This document shows, piece by piece, positions 22,759 to 29,329 of a DNA stretch of 34,770 bases. Position numbers and translations under genes: made by a program. The notes beneath the pieces are model-generated. The model was not told the origin of the DNA. It did not search any database and worked only from the letters and a program-made list of their open reading frames with translations. Every line of letters starts with the position of its first letter. Within the stretch, counting starts at the first letter, position 1. This stretch comes from Companilactobacillus paralimentarius DSM 13238 = JCM 10415 (GTDB lineage Bacteria; Bacillota; Bacilli; Lactobacillales; Lactobacillaceae): assembly GCF_001434985.1 (NCBI RefSeq), contig NZ_AZES01000059.1, positions 1 to 34,770 of the forward strand. Direction: 5' to 3'.

Positions 22759-23689
22759 CTTGTTTACCTCGAATTTTTGCTAGTCTTTCTTGTAGTTCAC
22801 TTGGATTATTAGCTGTTTTCTTAGCCTTAACTTGACTCCAATCGGTGCCAGTTTCCTTTGGTTTTTGGCTATATCTGCCATATTTTTGCTTAGGCTTATT
22901 TCGTCTTTCTTGATAATCCTTGATGTGAGCCATATCAAACAAGCTATTACCTAGCCACGTCTTGATGATTCCTTTGACATAACTCCAAGAGCTACCTTGA
23001 TGTGCTACTGCTATCGTCAATGCATACTTAATAATCTCGACAGCATCACTGTAGGACGTACCTTGACTAGTAAAGTCTTCAAGTGTGTATCTCAAGTCTT
23101 CTTGCATTAATGGCTTAGTTGAATTGATTCCAAAGTTTTGTTGAAATTGAGCAATCAAATTTCTATAGGCGTCATCGTCTTCTTGATGATGATCTTTAGT
23201 TTTATTTACTTTACTTTTATTTACTTTACTTTGTGAGTTAATGTCGTCATTAACCCCCTTTGAACTAGGGTTAATGTTTACATTTACTTCATTTGAACCA
23301 TTATTATTGTCTTCATTTATTAAATAAGGCATTTTTCCGCGATTTTTCCTTCGCTTTGTGGCTTCTAAATATGTCTGTTGAATATTGACGCTTGTTAGAA
23401 CCTTAGCCGAGCTGTACAGGTCTTCATTAAAGAAACCCCACGCAACCAAGCGGTCTACAACTTGATTTGCTAAATCTTTGCTTACACTAGCATCATTAGC
23501 AATCTTCGCTTGTAATAAATCACTCCACACAGCAAAGTAGCCCTTTCGGTATACCGTACATAGCAGCTTGACCACTACAATCTCGCCTTTAATTCCAAAC
23601 ATTCCAGAAATTCCACCTATAATTTCATTGTCAAAAAAATCAACTGGGAAGGGAAAATAGTCTAGTCCTTGTTTTGAAGGAGCTGCCAT
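22745..23689 (-). CDS. replication initiator, Lin1244-type N-domain + DnaD-like domain
   Basis: The 314-residue protein has an N-terminal winged-helix domain of the DUF4373/Lin1244 type (about 1-115; GLDYFPFPVDFFDNEII, YFAVWSDLLQAKIAND, WGFFNEDLY), an Asn/Lys-rich linker (125-170) and a C-terminal DnaD-like domain (about 175-255; YSDAVEIIKYALTIA, SWSYVKGIIKTWL). Proteins of this build bind the phage origin and recruit the host helicase machinery. The linker DNA carries repeats that could be the origin (23200-23276). Start is ATG 23687-23689 behind TAGGAGGTGTTTATAA. Confidence 0.85.
   Translation of the reverse strand: MAAPSKQGLDYFPFPVDFFDNEIIGGISGMFGIKGEIVVVKLLCTVYRKGYFAVWSDLLQAKIANDASVSKDLANQVVDRLVAWGFFNEDLYSSAKVLTSVNIQQTYLEATKRRKNRGKMPYLINEDNNNGSNEVNVNINPSSKGVNDDINSQSKVNKSKVNKTKDHHQEDDDAYRNLIAQFQQNFGINSTKPLMQEDLRYTLEDFTSQGTSYSDAVEIIKYALTIAVAHQGSSWSYVKGIIKTWLGNSLFDMAHIKDYQERRNKPKQKYGRYSQKPKETGTDWSQVKAKKTANNPSELQERLAKIRGKQDATS
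23200..23276. other. candidate replication origin inside the initiator gene
   Basis: The linker-coding DNA has a perfect 15-bp tandem repeat (TTTTATTTACTTTAC at 23200-23214 and 23215-23229), a 7-bp inverted repeat (GTTAATG 23237-23243, CATTAAC 23248-23254) and a third GTTAATG (23270-23276). AT-rich repeats plus short iterons within the initiator gene are the usual form of temperate-phage origins. The protein linker is unconstrained, so the DNA is free to carry such sites. Confidence 0.45.
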
Positions 23690-23708
23690 TTATAAACACC
23701 TCCTAGAT

Positions 23709-24668
23709 TTACTTTTGTGAGTCAGCGTACTCTTTATAATCATTAATTATGTCTGTTGAATCCGTATCTTCTTTTTTACTAGATGTTTCAGATTTCTTAG
23801 TTTCTTTCTTATTAGATGTCTTCTTGGATGTTTCTTCCTTAGATTCCACCTTTTTAGGTTCTTCTTGTTGCTGATCATCATTACTTTCAGAAACATTATC
23901 AGTTATATCAATTGGATTTCCTGCATCATCTACTTCTTCTGGCGATGTTCCATCTACCGACTGAGCTTTTTGCATTTCAATAGATAAGATTCCCCATTTA
24001 CCTAAAAGATTGCGAAGAACTGTCTTAACGGCCATAGCATCATAGTTATCTTTCCAAACTCCAGTTAAGGCCCTTTTATCCTTTGCCTTACTGAATCTAA
24101 TTCGATGTTCTTCTATTTGGTCTTTTGTCCAATAAACAGTCTTTTTAAATCCATTGGTCATTTCAAAATATCCAAGATAACCAACGACCTTATCAGATAC
24201 ACGTTCTCCACGTTCATACTCTTCAGTGAATCTATCCCAGTTTCTAATTTCACCTTCATATACCTGCGTGGCATTAATGTTCTTATATTGCCCCGTTCTT
24301 AAAGCTAATTGAATATATCCTTTATAGCCCAGCTGAAATTGGGCTTTTTGCTTATTTCCATCTTTCCAATCTCTAAATGGAACTAGCCAAGCAAAACCTA
24401 AATTTTTATCAATCGGTAAGTCTAGTGTTGCTGCAATCATGGCCGATGTGAGTATTGACATTGGCTCTGCTTGAGATAAATAGGTATTATTATTTACAAG
24501 ATTTAAAACTGAAGATGTAAATCCTGAAGATTTATCTTTTAAAACGCTTTTAAATTTATTTTGCATTGTCGGTGTTTCCATTAATGCCTTGATTCCTAAA
24601 GTATTAGGATCAACCTTTTGAACCTCATTATTCTTTAAATCCTTAGTAAGCGAACTATTCGTTGCCAT
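23709..24668 (-). CDS. recT: RecT-family single-strand annealing protein
   Basis: The 319-residue protein has the RecT core (about 20-235): IKALMETPTMQNKFKSVL, MSILTSAMIAATLDLPIDKN, FQLGYKGYIQLALRTGQYKN, VYWTKDQIEEHR and MAVKTVLRNLLGKWGI. A long, charged, Lys/Glu/Ser/Thr-rich disordered tail (about 250-310) follows, which may contact SSB or the nuclease. It anneals single strands produced by the partner YqaJ nuclease; the ATG lies 14 bases inside the end of that gene, so the pair is coupled. Confidence 0.93.
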   Translation of the reverse strand: MATNSSLTKDLKNNEVQKVDPNTLGIKALMETPTMQNKFKSVLKDKSSGFTSSVLNLVNNNTYLSQAEPMSILTSAMIAATLDLPIDKNLGFAWLVPFRDWKDGNKQKAQFQLGYKGYIQLALRTGQYKNINATQVYEGEIRNWDRFTEEYERGERVSDKVVGYLGYFEMTNGFKKTVYWTKDQIEEHRIRFSKAKDKRALTGVWKDNYDAMAVKTVLRNLLGKWGILSIEMQKAQSVDGTSPEEVDDAGNPIDITDNVSESNDDQQQEEPKKVESKEETSKKTSNKKETKKSETSSKKEDTDSTDIINDYKEYADSQK

Positions 24669-25611
24669 TATGTAAATCCTCCTTGATAGTTAATCTTCTA
24701 TATTTACTATTTCTAACTACATCCTTGTAAATATCTGGATACTTATCTTTAAGCATCGCTTTATCAATCGATTCTTTTCTATATGTTTTAAATCCGACTT
24801 TATAACCATCAAGCTGTCCTTCGTCAGCTGTTGCCAATTCAAGTTTTAAATGGTTATCAATACTTGCTATTGCTTGCTTTAAATCCTTTTCAGTAGATTT
24901 AAGTTGTTGACGCTGTTTTATCCTATTAAAATCATCACTTTGAAGTTGGATTACGTCCCCTTCTGACTTATCTACCAAGTAATCTTTTAAAAAATTAGTA
25001 GCTGCATCTGAACCATCAATTGGTGGTTGTTCTCCATTGATAACGTATTTATTCCACCAACTAACTAATTTATCTTGAATAACATCTATAAGTTCTTGAT
25101 CTCTTTCGATACGCTTATACTTGAACTGCTGTCCACCGATAAGCACTGCAATATAGCAATAAGGACGATCCAGAACGTTCATATAATGTTGAACTTGTAG
25201 CAAGTATGGTGCTGGTACTTCGTCGTCTTTCCATTCACTAGCTAGATAAGCATTAGCAGTTTTACATTCAAGAAACCCCGGTTCATGAGCAATATCCCTA
25301 TCAATGTTTGCCCTCAACATTGGATATTCTGGATGAATATAGGTTTTATTTTGTCTAAAAACTTTCTTATCTGCTCGTCTTGAAAACTCTTGAGCCACAA
25401 TTTCTTCAAAAACATTTCCAAAATGAATTGCTTCACTTGTTTCTGTGGTATCAATTGGAATTTGACCGGTCTTGTCTAACCAAACTTCAAATGGCGTACG
25501 ATATTTATTAATTCCTAAAATGGCAGAAACATCAGAGCCACCGATACCACCACGTCGATTTGCTAACCATTGAGCTTCATTCATATCAACGGTTTTAATA
25601 ATCTCTTGCAT
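24655..25611 (-). CDS. YqaJ-family viral recombinase (RecE-like exonuclease)
   Basis: The 318-residue enzyme has the lambda-exonuclease fold motifs: RRGGIGGSDVSAILG, FGNVFEEIVAQEFS, MLRANIDRDI (catalytic Asp), GFLECKTA (the E-x-K of the PD-ExK active site) and YLLQVQHYMNVL. It degrades one DNA strand to give a single-stranded end for RecT. The C-terminal ~100 residues are helical, with coiled character at about 220-250. The start ATG 25609-25611 uses GGAGG placed in the last codons of the 40-residue gene upstream. Confidence 0.92.
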   Translation of the reverse strand: MQEIIKTVDMNEAQWLANRRGGIGGSDVSAILGINKYRTPFEVWLDKTGQIPIDTTETSEAIHFGNVFEEIVAQEFSRRADKKVFRQNKTYIHPEYPMLRANIDRDIAHEPGFLECKTANAYLASEWKDDEVPAPYLLQVQHYMNVLDRPYCYIAVLIGGQQFKYKRIERDQELIDVIQDKLVSWWNKYVINGEQPPIDGSDAATNFLKDYLVDKSEGDVIQLQSDDFNRIKQRQQLKSTEKDLKQAIASIDNHLKLELATADEGQLDGYKVGFKTYRKESIDKAMLKDKYPDIYKDVVRNSKYRRLTIKEDLHNGNE

Positions 25612-25613
25612 AA

Positions 25614-25736
25614 TTAGTATTCCTCCGCCATATCTTCTTTAATTGACCATTCTTCTTGCTTACTTTCATATAGTGACTTTTCAGCAACAACAGAGTCTTC
25701 GTCGGCTAATCGAGCATCATAATTTGAATCATGCAT
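25614..25736 (-). CDS. 40-residue acidic protein, unknown
   Basis: ATG 25734-25736 follows AAAGGGGCTTTAAAC; the product is very acidic and helical (MHDSNYDARLADEDSVVAEK, then further Glu-rich sequence ending MAEEY). Its last codons carry the ribosome site for the YqaJ gene, which argues for real coupled translation. A small antisense unit (25758-25826) lies just upstream. No family is recognised. Confidence 0.5.
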   Translation of the reverse strand: MHDSNYDARLADEDSVVAEKSLYESKQEEWSIKEDMAEEY

Positions 25737-25757
25737 GTTTAAAGCCCCTTTTCGTGA

Positions 25758-25826
25758 TATAATTTTCATATAAAATTTTTATTTAAACGCCGGACTCGCT
25801 ATTTTGTGGATAGTGAGTCTTTTTTT
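25758..25826 (+). ncRNA. antisense small RNA unit at the recombination operon
   Basis: A perfect + strand extended -10 (TG-A-TATAAT, hexamer 25758-25763) is followed by a strong terminator: GACTCGCTAT/ATAGTGAGTC (25793-25802 / 25810-25819, 10 bp, one G-U present only in the + RNA), loop TTTGTGG and seven T. A transcript near 57 bases would be antisense to the end of the 77-residue gene and to the leader of the YqaJ operon. The architecture equals the unit at 20504-20560. Confidence 0.6.
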
Positions 25827-26032
25827 ATGGCTTCCGGCGTTCTGTTTGTATACGTTTCAATCTTGTTTGGAACGTCTGGGCCAAAGAACCAATCATCTAA
25901 TTTCTTCCAAAACTTTTGTACGCTTTGAATCGTATTTTTATCGAAATCGAATAGGTTCATAAAGCCGTGCTCCTTTGATGCTGCATAACCGAAAACATAG
26001 CCGGTTCCTAAAGTAACGATCAATAATCCCAT
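25799..26032 (-). CDS. small membrane-associated early protein
   Basis: The 77-residue protein starts with a short hydrophobic segment (GLLIVTLGTGYVFGYAAS, residues 2-19) that could be a membrane helix or signal anchor, then a helical region (IQSVQKFWKKLDDWFFG) and a polar tail. The stop codon lies inside the terminator hairpin of the antisense unit. Ribosome site AAGGAGGTGTAAATA precedes ATG 26030-26032. Function unknown; small early membrane proteins are common in such phages. Confidence 0.6.
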   Translation of the reverse strand: MGLLIVTLGTGYVFGYAASKEHGFMNLFDFDKNTIQSVQKFWKKLDDWFFGPDVPNKIETYTNRTPEAIKKDSLSTK

Positions 26033-26045
26033 TATTTACACCTCC

Positions 26046-26279
26046 TTAAAATGTGAAATGGTATGTATATCTTCCCAGCTCGGCGCGCTTAAGCTCTGCT
26101 TTTAATCCTGCTTCCGACCACTCCCACAAAATTTCTTCAGGAATTTCCGTTTCAAATGATTCTTCCATCGTTGAAAATCCTTGCTTAATTAGTAGTAATG
26201 TCTTTTCTGGAACTTGCTCAACCTTAAAAGATGTTCTAGCTAGTTTTCTTTGTTTCTTGTATTCTTCTGGATCAAACAT
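26046..26279 (-). CDS. small early protein, unknown
   Basis: The 77-residue acidic protein (MFDPEEYKKQRKLARTSFKV and onward, with EEILWEWSEAGLKAELKRAE) ends in aromatic residues. ATG 26277-26279 overlaps the DUF771-like stop TAA by one base, with GGAGGAAATTTAA as ribosome site. Gene order (HTH regulator, DUF771-like, this) is typical of the first early genes of lactic-acid-bacteria phages. I do not recognise it. Confidence 0.6.
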   Translation of the reverse strand: MFDPEEYKKQRKLARTSFKVEQVPEKTLLLIKQGFSTMEESFETEIPEEILWEWSEAGLKAELKRAELGRYTYHFTF

Positions 26280-26609
26280 TTAAATTTCCTCCGATTTTGC
26301 AAATTCCTTTTTATGTTCCAATACAAACTTTCTGAATTCGGGTGCTGAAAACTTCCAAGGGCTACCAGAACCAGTAGAATATCTAACGCACCCACCCTTA
26401 TCCATATCTAGGACATCACGGTATCTTTCTAGTTTTTTTACTAAAGTTGGGGCTGAACAACTAGCAATTTTACATGCCCAAGGAAGCAATTCGATACCCT
26501 CGTCAGCAGGCTTGCTGATCAAATCCTTCAGTTTATCTTTTCGTACCCAAGCCAGTACGTATCCATCTTTTTCCGGAATACCAAATGGTAAAGTCTCTGG
26601 TTCTTGCAT
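26280..26609 (-). CDS. DUF771-like early phage protein
   Basis: The 109-residue protein has DGYVLAWVRKDKLKDLI at the front, a middle with two Cys (CKIASCSAPTL) and a C-terminal GSGSPWKFSAPEFRKFVLEH. The last segment is similar to the conserved G-x-PWKF-x-A...F end of DUF771 proteins. These often lie next to phage repressor genes and have an HTH-like arrangement; DNA binding (for instance excision or control) is plausible but unproven. Confidence 0.6.
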   Translation of the reverse strand: MQEPETLPFGIPEKDGYVLAWVRKDKLKDLISKPADEGIELLPWACKIASCSAPTLVKKLERYRDVLDMDKGGCVRYSTGSGSPWKFSAPEFRKFVLEHKKEFAKSEEI

Positions 26610-26614
26610 TTATT

Positions 26615-27097
26615 TCACCCTCTTTCGCCTAATGCAACTTGTTTAAGTGATATGTGGTACCTATGTGACATTGCTGTCGCACATGCTTGCATAATCGAGC
26701 TTGTTCTGAGCATTTTGAATATTCCAAACTTTATTACATTCTCATCAGGATTGCTTTTGCTTATTTCCTTGAGTGCATTTTCGATTGCACGATCACTATT
26801 CAAATCTTCAATCTTCGTGCCTATCAGCAATGATGATGTTTCTTGGTTATAATTATTAGAAATATTTAGTAGAACCGGTGGCAAGTTGAATAGATAACAG
26901 TTAACTGCTAACGAGAACCTTGTATCATCGATTTCATTTGATAAATTAACCAAATATTCATCTTTGATTGGGGTACCCTTAAACCATTTACCAACAGTCG
27001 TTTTTGACGTTCCTGCTATTGCGGCCAAATCGGTATCACTAAAGTTTTGACGATTTTGCATTTCTAAAACTTCTCGTACTATATTTATATCTCCCAC
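26615..27097 (-). CDS. HTH-type regulator
   Basis: The 160-residue protein starts at GTG 27095-27097 behind an almost perfect AAAGGAGGTGATAAGTA site. Residues ~17-45 (NFSDTDLAAIAGTSKTTVGKWF) form an HTH of the XRE kind. The rest is helical without a known enzymatic motif. It is divergent from the + strand gene at 27175, and the 77-bp gap holds a 13-bp inverted repeat over the + promoter, so it may regulate that gene and itself. Confidence 0.65.
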   Translation of the reverse strand: MGDINIVREVLEMQNRQNFSDTDLAAIAGTSKTTVGKWFKGTPIKDEYLVNLSNEIDDTRFSLAVNCYLFNLPPVLLNISNNYNQETSSLLIGTKIEDLNSDRAIENALKEISKSNPDENVIKFGIFKMLRTSSIMQACATAMSHRYHISLKQVALGERG

Positions 27098-27118
27098 TAC
27101 TTATCACCTCCTTTAAGG

Positions 27119-27164
27119 ACCTTTCGTATTCAGACATAACGTCTATAATTTGAATAAGAAAGGT
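27119..27164. promoter_or_regulatory. divergent promoter region with 13-bp inverted repeat
   Basis: Arms ACCTTTCGTATTC (27119-27131) and GAATAAGAAAGGT (27152-27164) pair at 12 of 13 positions. The 20-bp spacer contains AGAC-ATAAC-GTCT and the + strand -10 TATAAT (27144-27149). A protein bound here would cover the promoter of the + gene and the start region of the HTH gene. Confidence 0.55.
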
Positions 27165-27174
27165 GGTGAAATTT

Positions 27175-27495
27175 ATGGCTTATATACAACCAATAAATAA
27201 TCTTAAAAAATTAAATCTGAAGTATAGATATGATTTTTCTCATAGTAATATGATCATAAACGGTGGTCCTAATGCTAGTACTGCCACGGAAATAGTTATT
27301 CAAAAAGCAGAAGACTTTCATGCTGGTTGGGATAAGAGCATACTCATATATCAAAATGGCTTCATTGTTTATACCGAGATGGAGCACGAAGATTCAGGCG
27401 CTTTAAAATCAACCTACGTTTATACCAATCTAAAATTGCAGAACATATCAGACAACGAGAGTATGTATGAACCGCTATTCCCCGAACAGAAGTGA
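27175..27495 (+). CDS. small unknown protein, reversed inside early operon (moron-like)
   Basis: ATG 27175-27177 is preceded by AAGAAAGGTGGTGAAATTT, which contains a strong ribosome site; the product is 106 residues (MAYIQPINNLKKLNLKYRYD and onward). It has mixed alpha/beta character with ILIYQNGFIVYTEMEHED in the second half and no recognised motif. It has its own -10 (27144-27149) and its own terminator (27569-27596) and is opposite to all neighbouring early genes. This independent unit is typical of lysogenic morons. Confidence 0.65.
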   Translation: MAYIQPINNLKKLNLKYRYDFSHSNMIINGGPNASTATEIVIQKAEDFHAGWDKSILIYQNGFIVYTEMEHEDSGALKSTYVYTNLKLQNISDNESMYEPLFPEQK

Positions 27496-27616
27496 TTCGA
27501 ATTTCTCCATATCGTCCCATCGATAATTGAGTTAATTCGTATTGATCTGTTTTATAAGTAACTACCTTGTCACCTTTAATTAGGTGACTTTTTTTTATTG
27601 TCTTCATCGATCTCAC
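27362..27616 (-). CDS. possible small early protein overlapping the + gene
   Basis: The frame starts MKTIKKSHLIKGDKVVTYKT (ATG 27605-27607) behind AGGGAGTGAGATCG, a fair ribosome site. The first ~45 residues look natural (GDKVVTYKTDQYELTQLSMGR), but the second half is antisense to the + gene and Arg/Leu-rich like a shadow frame. Its codons also include the + gene's terminator. It may be a real short gene or accidental. Confidence 0.3.
   Translation of the reverse strand: MRSMKTIKKSHLIKGDKVVTYKTDQYELTQLSMGRYGEIRITSVRGIAVHTYSRCLICSAILDWYKRRLILKRLNLRAPSRYKQ
27569..27596 (+). terminator. terminator of the + strand small gene
   Basis: GTCACCT (27569-27575) pairs with AGGTGAC (27582-27588) and is followed by eight T. 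It lies 74 bases after the stop of the + gene and prevents its transcript from running against cro. Confidence 0.8.
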
Positions 27617-27708
27617 TCCCTTACGATTAATAACTATTCGTTAACTTCAGTTATCGTTTTGATATAGATACGTTAATTGCATTTTTTGTAGAATTAAGGT
27701 GTTGATAC

Positions 27709-27948
27709 TTAATGTTTCATTTTGCTTTTGATACTTTTTGTATCATTAGAAAGTAAAAAAATATCTGGAAATATCTCATCCATTGTTTGCCCCAAGGTCA
27801 AACTAATTTTTCTTGCGGTTTTATTACTTGGATTACGCTGACCGTTCTCAATCTTCCTAATGGTAATTGTTGCTATGCCAACTTTTTTAGCCAAATCATT
27901 TTGAGTCAAATCTTTGTCTACTCTATAGTGTTTTAACATTCTTTCCAA
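27709..27948 (-). CDS. cro: Cro-like repressor (first early gene)
   Basis: A 79-residue XRE/HTH protein: LTQNDLAKKVGIATITIRKIENGQRNPSNKTARKI spans the HTH (residues about 14-48; shown in parts). The start is TTG at 27946-27948, eight bases after AAAGGAGGAGG; the next ATG is too far from that site. Transcribed from PR, divergent from the CI-like gene. The final codons contain a full operator copy (27730-27744), so the repressor can bind inside the gene. Confidence 0.82.
   Translation of the reverse strand: MERMLKHYRVDKDLTQNDLAKKVGIATITIRKIENGQRNPSNKTARKISLTLGQTMDEIFPDIFLLSNDTKSIKSKMKH
27730..27744. promoter_or_regulatory. intragenic operator (perfect GATAC-N5-GTATC) in cro
   Basis: GATACTTTTTGTATC lies 220 bp from the operator cluster, inside the last codons of cro (encoding Asp-Thr-Lys-Ser-Ile). 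It matches the consensus exactly. It could act as a roadblock or allow looping with the main operators. Confidence 0.75.
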
Positions 27949-27970
27949 AATAACCTCCTCCTTTCTTTTT

Positions 27971-28066
27971 GATACTTTTCATATCACAAGTAATATAATA
28001 CATGATACTTTTTGTATCGTCAATAATATTTTGAAACTTTTTGTATCATGTGATACTTTTTGTATC
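27971..28066. promoter_or_regulatory. operator cluster of the genetic switch (four sites)
   Basis: 15-bp palindromes: 27971-27985 (GATACTTTTCATATC, one arm mismatch), 28004-28018 and 28052-28066 (both GATACTTTTTGTATC) and 28033-28047 (GAAACTTTTTGTATC). Centre spacings are 33, 29 and 19 bp. Unusually, the spacers TTTTT all point the same way. The site 28004-28018 fills the spacer of PR; 28033-28047 and 28052-28066 cover the probable repressor promoter. Confidence 0.88.
27995..28023 (-). promoter_or_regulatory. PR promoter for cro and early genes
   Basis: TTGACG (-35, 28018-28023), 17-bp spacer, TATTAT (-10, 27995-28000). The operator 28004-28018 fills the spacer, so repressor binding would block it. 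A divergent + promoter (TTGAAA 28031-28036, extended -10 TG-A-TACTTT at 28051-28059) likely drives the repressor; its -10 is weak. Confidence 0.8.
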
Positions 28067-28109
28067 CGTTATTGTTATTATTAGTTCATAAAAGTCATTG
28101 AGGTGAAAT

Positions 28110-28505
28110 ATGAAATCAATTAGACTAAAAAATTTACGTGATACTTCTGGTATGACTCAACAGCAGGTCGCAGATAAATTAGGTATAACAAGGGCGAACT
28201 ATTCTCACATTGAAAATGGTAGAAATGAGCCTGACGATGATACAACTGTAAAAATTGCTCAACTATTTAATGTTTCTACAGATTTTTTGCTTGGAAATGA
28301 TGTTGATCCAACTTGGGCAACAAAAAAAGACACCGTAGATTTGAAATCCTTCTTGGATAGAAACCTAGTTGGCGCCTTCTATGATGGTAACGAATTAACC
28401 AAGGAGCAAAAAGATAAATTAGAAATTGCTTTAACTCAAATCTTTTGGGACCAACGCAAGAAAGAAAGAAGCGATACCGATGACAGCAACAAGGGAACTA
28501 AATAA
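28110..28505 (+). CDS. CI-like (ImmR-type) repressor
   Basis: The 131-residue XRE protein has the HTH at residues 5-60 (IRLKNLRDTSGMTQQQVADK, SHIENGRNEPDDDT) and a short helical C-terminal part (about 85-120). It lacks the LexA-like Ser/Lys autoprotease domain of lambda CI. The next gene is an ImmA-type metalloprotease, so induction probably occurs by ImmA cleavage of this repressor, as in ICEBs1. ATG follows TTGAGGTGAAAT. It should bind the GATAC-N5-GTATC operators. Confidence 0.83.
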   Translation: MKSIRLKNLRDTSGMTQQQVADKLGITRANYSHIENGRNEPDDDTTVKIAQLFNVSTDFLLGNDVDPTWATKKDTVDLKSFLDRNLVGAFYDGNELTKEQKDKLEIALTQIFWDQRKKERSDTDDSNKGTK

Positions 28506-28902
28506 ATTAGTCTTTGCCATCGGAAAGCGCTATGGAACTTTTGATCCATTCACCTGGGCCGATAAATTGAACGTTCAGATATATTGGAAAGAGGTTGCTG
28601 AAAAGCCACTTGCTGAAACCTTATATTACGGTGATACACCAATTATTATGATGTCTAATACAATTAGATACAGCAACCAGAGATACTTTGTACTGGCACA
28701 TGAATTGTGTCACGTGATCGAACAAGATGGATTAACGGCATACTACTCTTCTAATATGAGATTTAAGGATAAATCAGAGAACAGTGCCGATGAATTTGCT
28801 ATGACAGTTGTCACTAATCTTTATATTGAAGAGAATGGTCATTTACCTGATACTTACAAGGATTTAAGATATAATTATGGATTACAATTTTTAGGAAACT
28901 AA
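28480..28902 (+). CDS. immA: ImmA/IrrE-type metalloprotease
   Basis: The 140-residue protein has the zinc motif HELCH (H74-E75-x-x-H78) and a downstream Glu in NSADEFAM (E105), the hallmark of the DUF955/ImmA family. The first residues (TRELNKLVFAIGKRYGTFDP) also match the family's style. It would cleave the repressor encoded immediately upstream, with which its gene overlaps by 26 bases. It is normal in length for short ImmA proteins. Confidence 0.88.
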   Translation: MTATRELNKLVFAIGKRYGTFDPFTWADKLNVQIYWKEVAEKPLAETLYYGDTPIIMMSNTIRYSNQRYFVLAHELCHVIEQDGLTAYYSSNMRFKDKSENSADEFAMTVVTNLYIEENGHLPDTYKDLRYNYGLQFLGN

Positions 28903-28959
28903 TTTTTGTCCAAATGCTGATGACACTAAAAGCTGAAATTTAGGGGGGATTTTTTTATT

Positions 28960-29328
28960 ATGAAAAATCTAAAAATAAACATCTGGACTGGGATTCTAGA
29001 TATTATTAACTGTGTTTTGTTTGCAGTTTCATGGCCTGTTATTTTTAGTACGGCTGCAAGTGATGCATTTGATGGTACAAGTATGACAAACGGTGCAGGA
29101 ACATTCTTCTATATTATGGCCGCAATCGGTTTAATTATTAATGTTATTGCTCTAATTCAAAGTAAACAACACAATATTTCAATTGTTGGACCTGTTCTAG
29201 GAATTATTGGTAACGCTCTATTCTTCTTGTCAGGTGCTATGGCATTCCCTGCTATGGTTGTATTAATCGTTGGAACTGTATTCGTATTCCTACATCACCC
29301 TTCAAAAAATACTAAGGCGGTGAACTAG
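28960..29328 (+). CDS. four-helix membrane protein (DUF4064-like)
   Basis: The 122-residue protein has four hydrophobic segments (about 8-30, 47-66, 73-93, 95-113) with short loops and a positively charged C-terminus. The style resembles DUF4064 membrane proteins that occur beside secreted DUF4352/DUF5067 proteins, as here. AGGGGGGATTTTTTT precedes the ATG. In this lysogenic block a superinfection-exclusion or host-modifying role is plausible. It ends one base before the next start. Confidence 0.7.
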   Translation: MKNLKINIWTGILDIINCVLFAVSWPVIFSTAASDAFDGTSMTNGAGTFFYIMAAIGLIINVIALIQSKQHNISIVGPVLGIIGNALFFLSGAMAFPAMVVLIVGTVFVFLHHPSKNTKAVN

Positions 29329-29329
29329 G

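Noticed and set aside
22359-23689. Helicase or helicase loader gene next to the DnaD-like gene
   Set aside because: No Walker A/B motif was found in the neighbouring 126-residue protein or elsewhere in the early operon; the phage probably uses host helicase and loader.
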